Part shown: positions 63,638 to 64,000 of the stretch, piece by piece
Layout of the letters: every line of letters begins with the position of its first letter
Position numbering within the stretch: the stretch's first letter is position 1
DNA from: Allorhizobium sonneratiae
GTDB taxonomy: Bacteria; Pseudomonadota; Alphaproteobacteria; Rhizobiales; Rhizobiaceae
Direction of reading: 5' to 3'
Assembly (NCBI RefSeq): GCF_023700755.1
Contig: NZ_JAMKOJ010000006.1
Span: 124,001 to 188,000, forward strand
Length of the DNA stretch: 64,000 nucleotides
Translations under genes and position numbers: made by a program
The notes under the pieces: generated by a model
What the model was told of the DNA's origin: nothing
Database searches by the model: none
What the model saw: only the letters and a program-made list of their open reading frames with translations

Positions 63638-64000
63638 ATGCGTGATCCCTTCAGCAACCCTTTCCCTCTGGAAGATGAAGCACGTCACGCCATCTGGACC
63701 ATGCTGGTGCCGCGTGACATCGACGCCTTTCTGGCGCGGGACTGGTCGATGGTGGAGGAGGATTTCATCGAGGACGGCTTTCTCGGCATCTCCGGCAACA
63801 AGACGCTCAACCCCGACCACTGGACGCTCGCCTTTCCCTCCCTCACGGCCTATCGCGACGAATGGCTTCGGCAGGCAGAGGATTTTGCCCAAACCACCTA
63901 TACCGAAGACCCCCGCACGGCCATTTTCACCGCCACCCGTCTGGAAGAGATCGACATTCAGGGCGAAACCGCTCTGGTGCGCAAGAAATTCGACGGTGGC
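63638..64000 (+). CDS. Hypothetical protein, cut by the right window edge
   Basis: The frame opens at ATG 63638 (MRDPFSNPFPLEDEARH) and stays open for at least 121 codons to the end. The visible part resembles small alpha+beta proteins of SnoaL/NTF2-like type, judged loosely from IWTMLVPRDIDAFLARDW and ALVRKKFDG, so the family is uncertain. It is divergent from the RidA operon and likely shares its control region. Confidence 0.6.
   Translation, partial: MRDPFSNPFPLEDEARHAIWTMLVPRDIDAFLARDWSMVEEDFIEDGFLGISGNKTLNPDHWTLAFPSLTAYRDEWLRQAEDFAQTTYTEDPRTAIFTATRLEEIDIQGETALVRKKFDGG

Overview
The window looks like a secondary replicon (chromid or megaplasmid) of an alphaproteobacterium of the order Hyphomicrobiales (Rhizobiales). 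The main evidence is a complete repABC replication and partition cassette on the minus strand (about 28.2-32.8 kb), a family of palindromic intergenic repeats of rhizobial/brucellar style, and many ABC uptake systems. The genus cannot be fixed from the sequence alone. No tRNA, rRNA, CRISPR array, transposase or integrase was recognised.

Layout. 0.1-0.7 kb: a small helical protein and a palindromic repeat. 0.7-4.7 kb: a stand-alone single-module NRPS (C-A-PCP-TE) whose specificity residues read as glycine, preceded by three adjacent perfect inverted repeats. 5.1-13.7 kb: a catabolic locus with a SelA-like PLP enzyme, an IclR regulator, a RidA deaminase, a COG3964 amidohydrolase, two dipeptide-type ABC permeases, a GH1 beta-glucosidase and a binding protein. 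14.1-17.6 kb: an NMT1/ThiY-type ABC importer. 17.8-22.6 kb: a NitT/TauT-type ABC importer with a ureohydrolase and a divergent LysR regulator. 22.8-28.1 kb: mannonate dehydratase-like protein, ArnT-like glycosyltransferase, ureidoglycine aminohydrolase, a frameshifted FMN reductase and a gene remnant.

28.2-34.1 kb is the replication region: repA-repB, a 1-kb repB-repC gap holding a candidate antisense ctRNA and several repeats, repC with an AT-rich internal origin, and an orphan ParA. 34.2-45.7 kb: ethanolamine ammonia-lyase (eutBC), a HAD acid phosphatase, an AttH-like lipocalin with a MacB/LolD-like ABC system, a DNA-3-methyladenine glycosylase, a PilZ protein beside a GAF-GGDEF-EAL protein, and a DUF1003 membrane protein. 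45.8-56.0 kb: a candidate sRNA or terminator, a two-component system, a CUT2 sugar importer with a Gfo/Idh/MocA dehydrogenase, a YciA-like thioesterase, and a chemoreceptor with CheW. 56.1-63.5 kb: a seven-gene tightly packed operon (RidA, RpiR regulator, SDR, GH20 beta-hexosaminidase, M81 peptidase, MFS transporter, CutC) that looks like amino-sugar conjugate catabolism. A divergent gene is cut by the right edge.

Taken together this is mainly an accessory nutrient-scavenging replicon. Two loci pair a RidA protein with a glycosidase, an amide-type hydrolase and a dedicated regulator, and these are the best candidates for undescribed pathways. All coordinates were read by eye; start sites were chosen from visible Shine-Dalgarno sequences.
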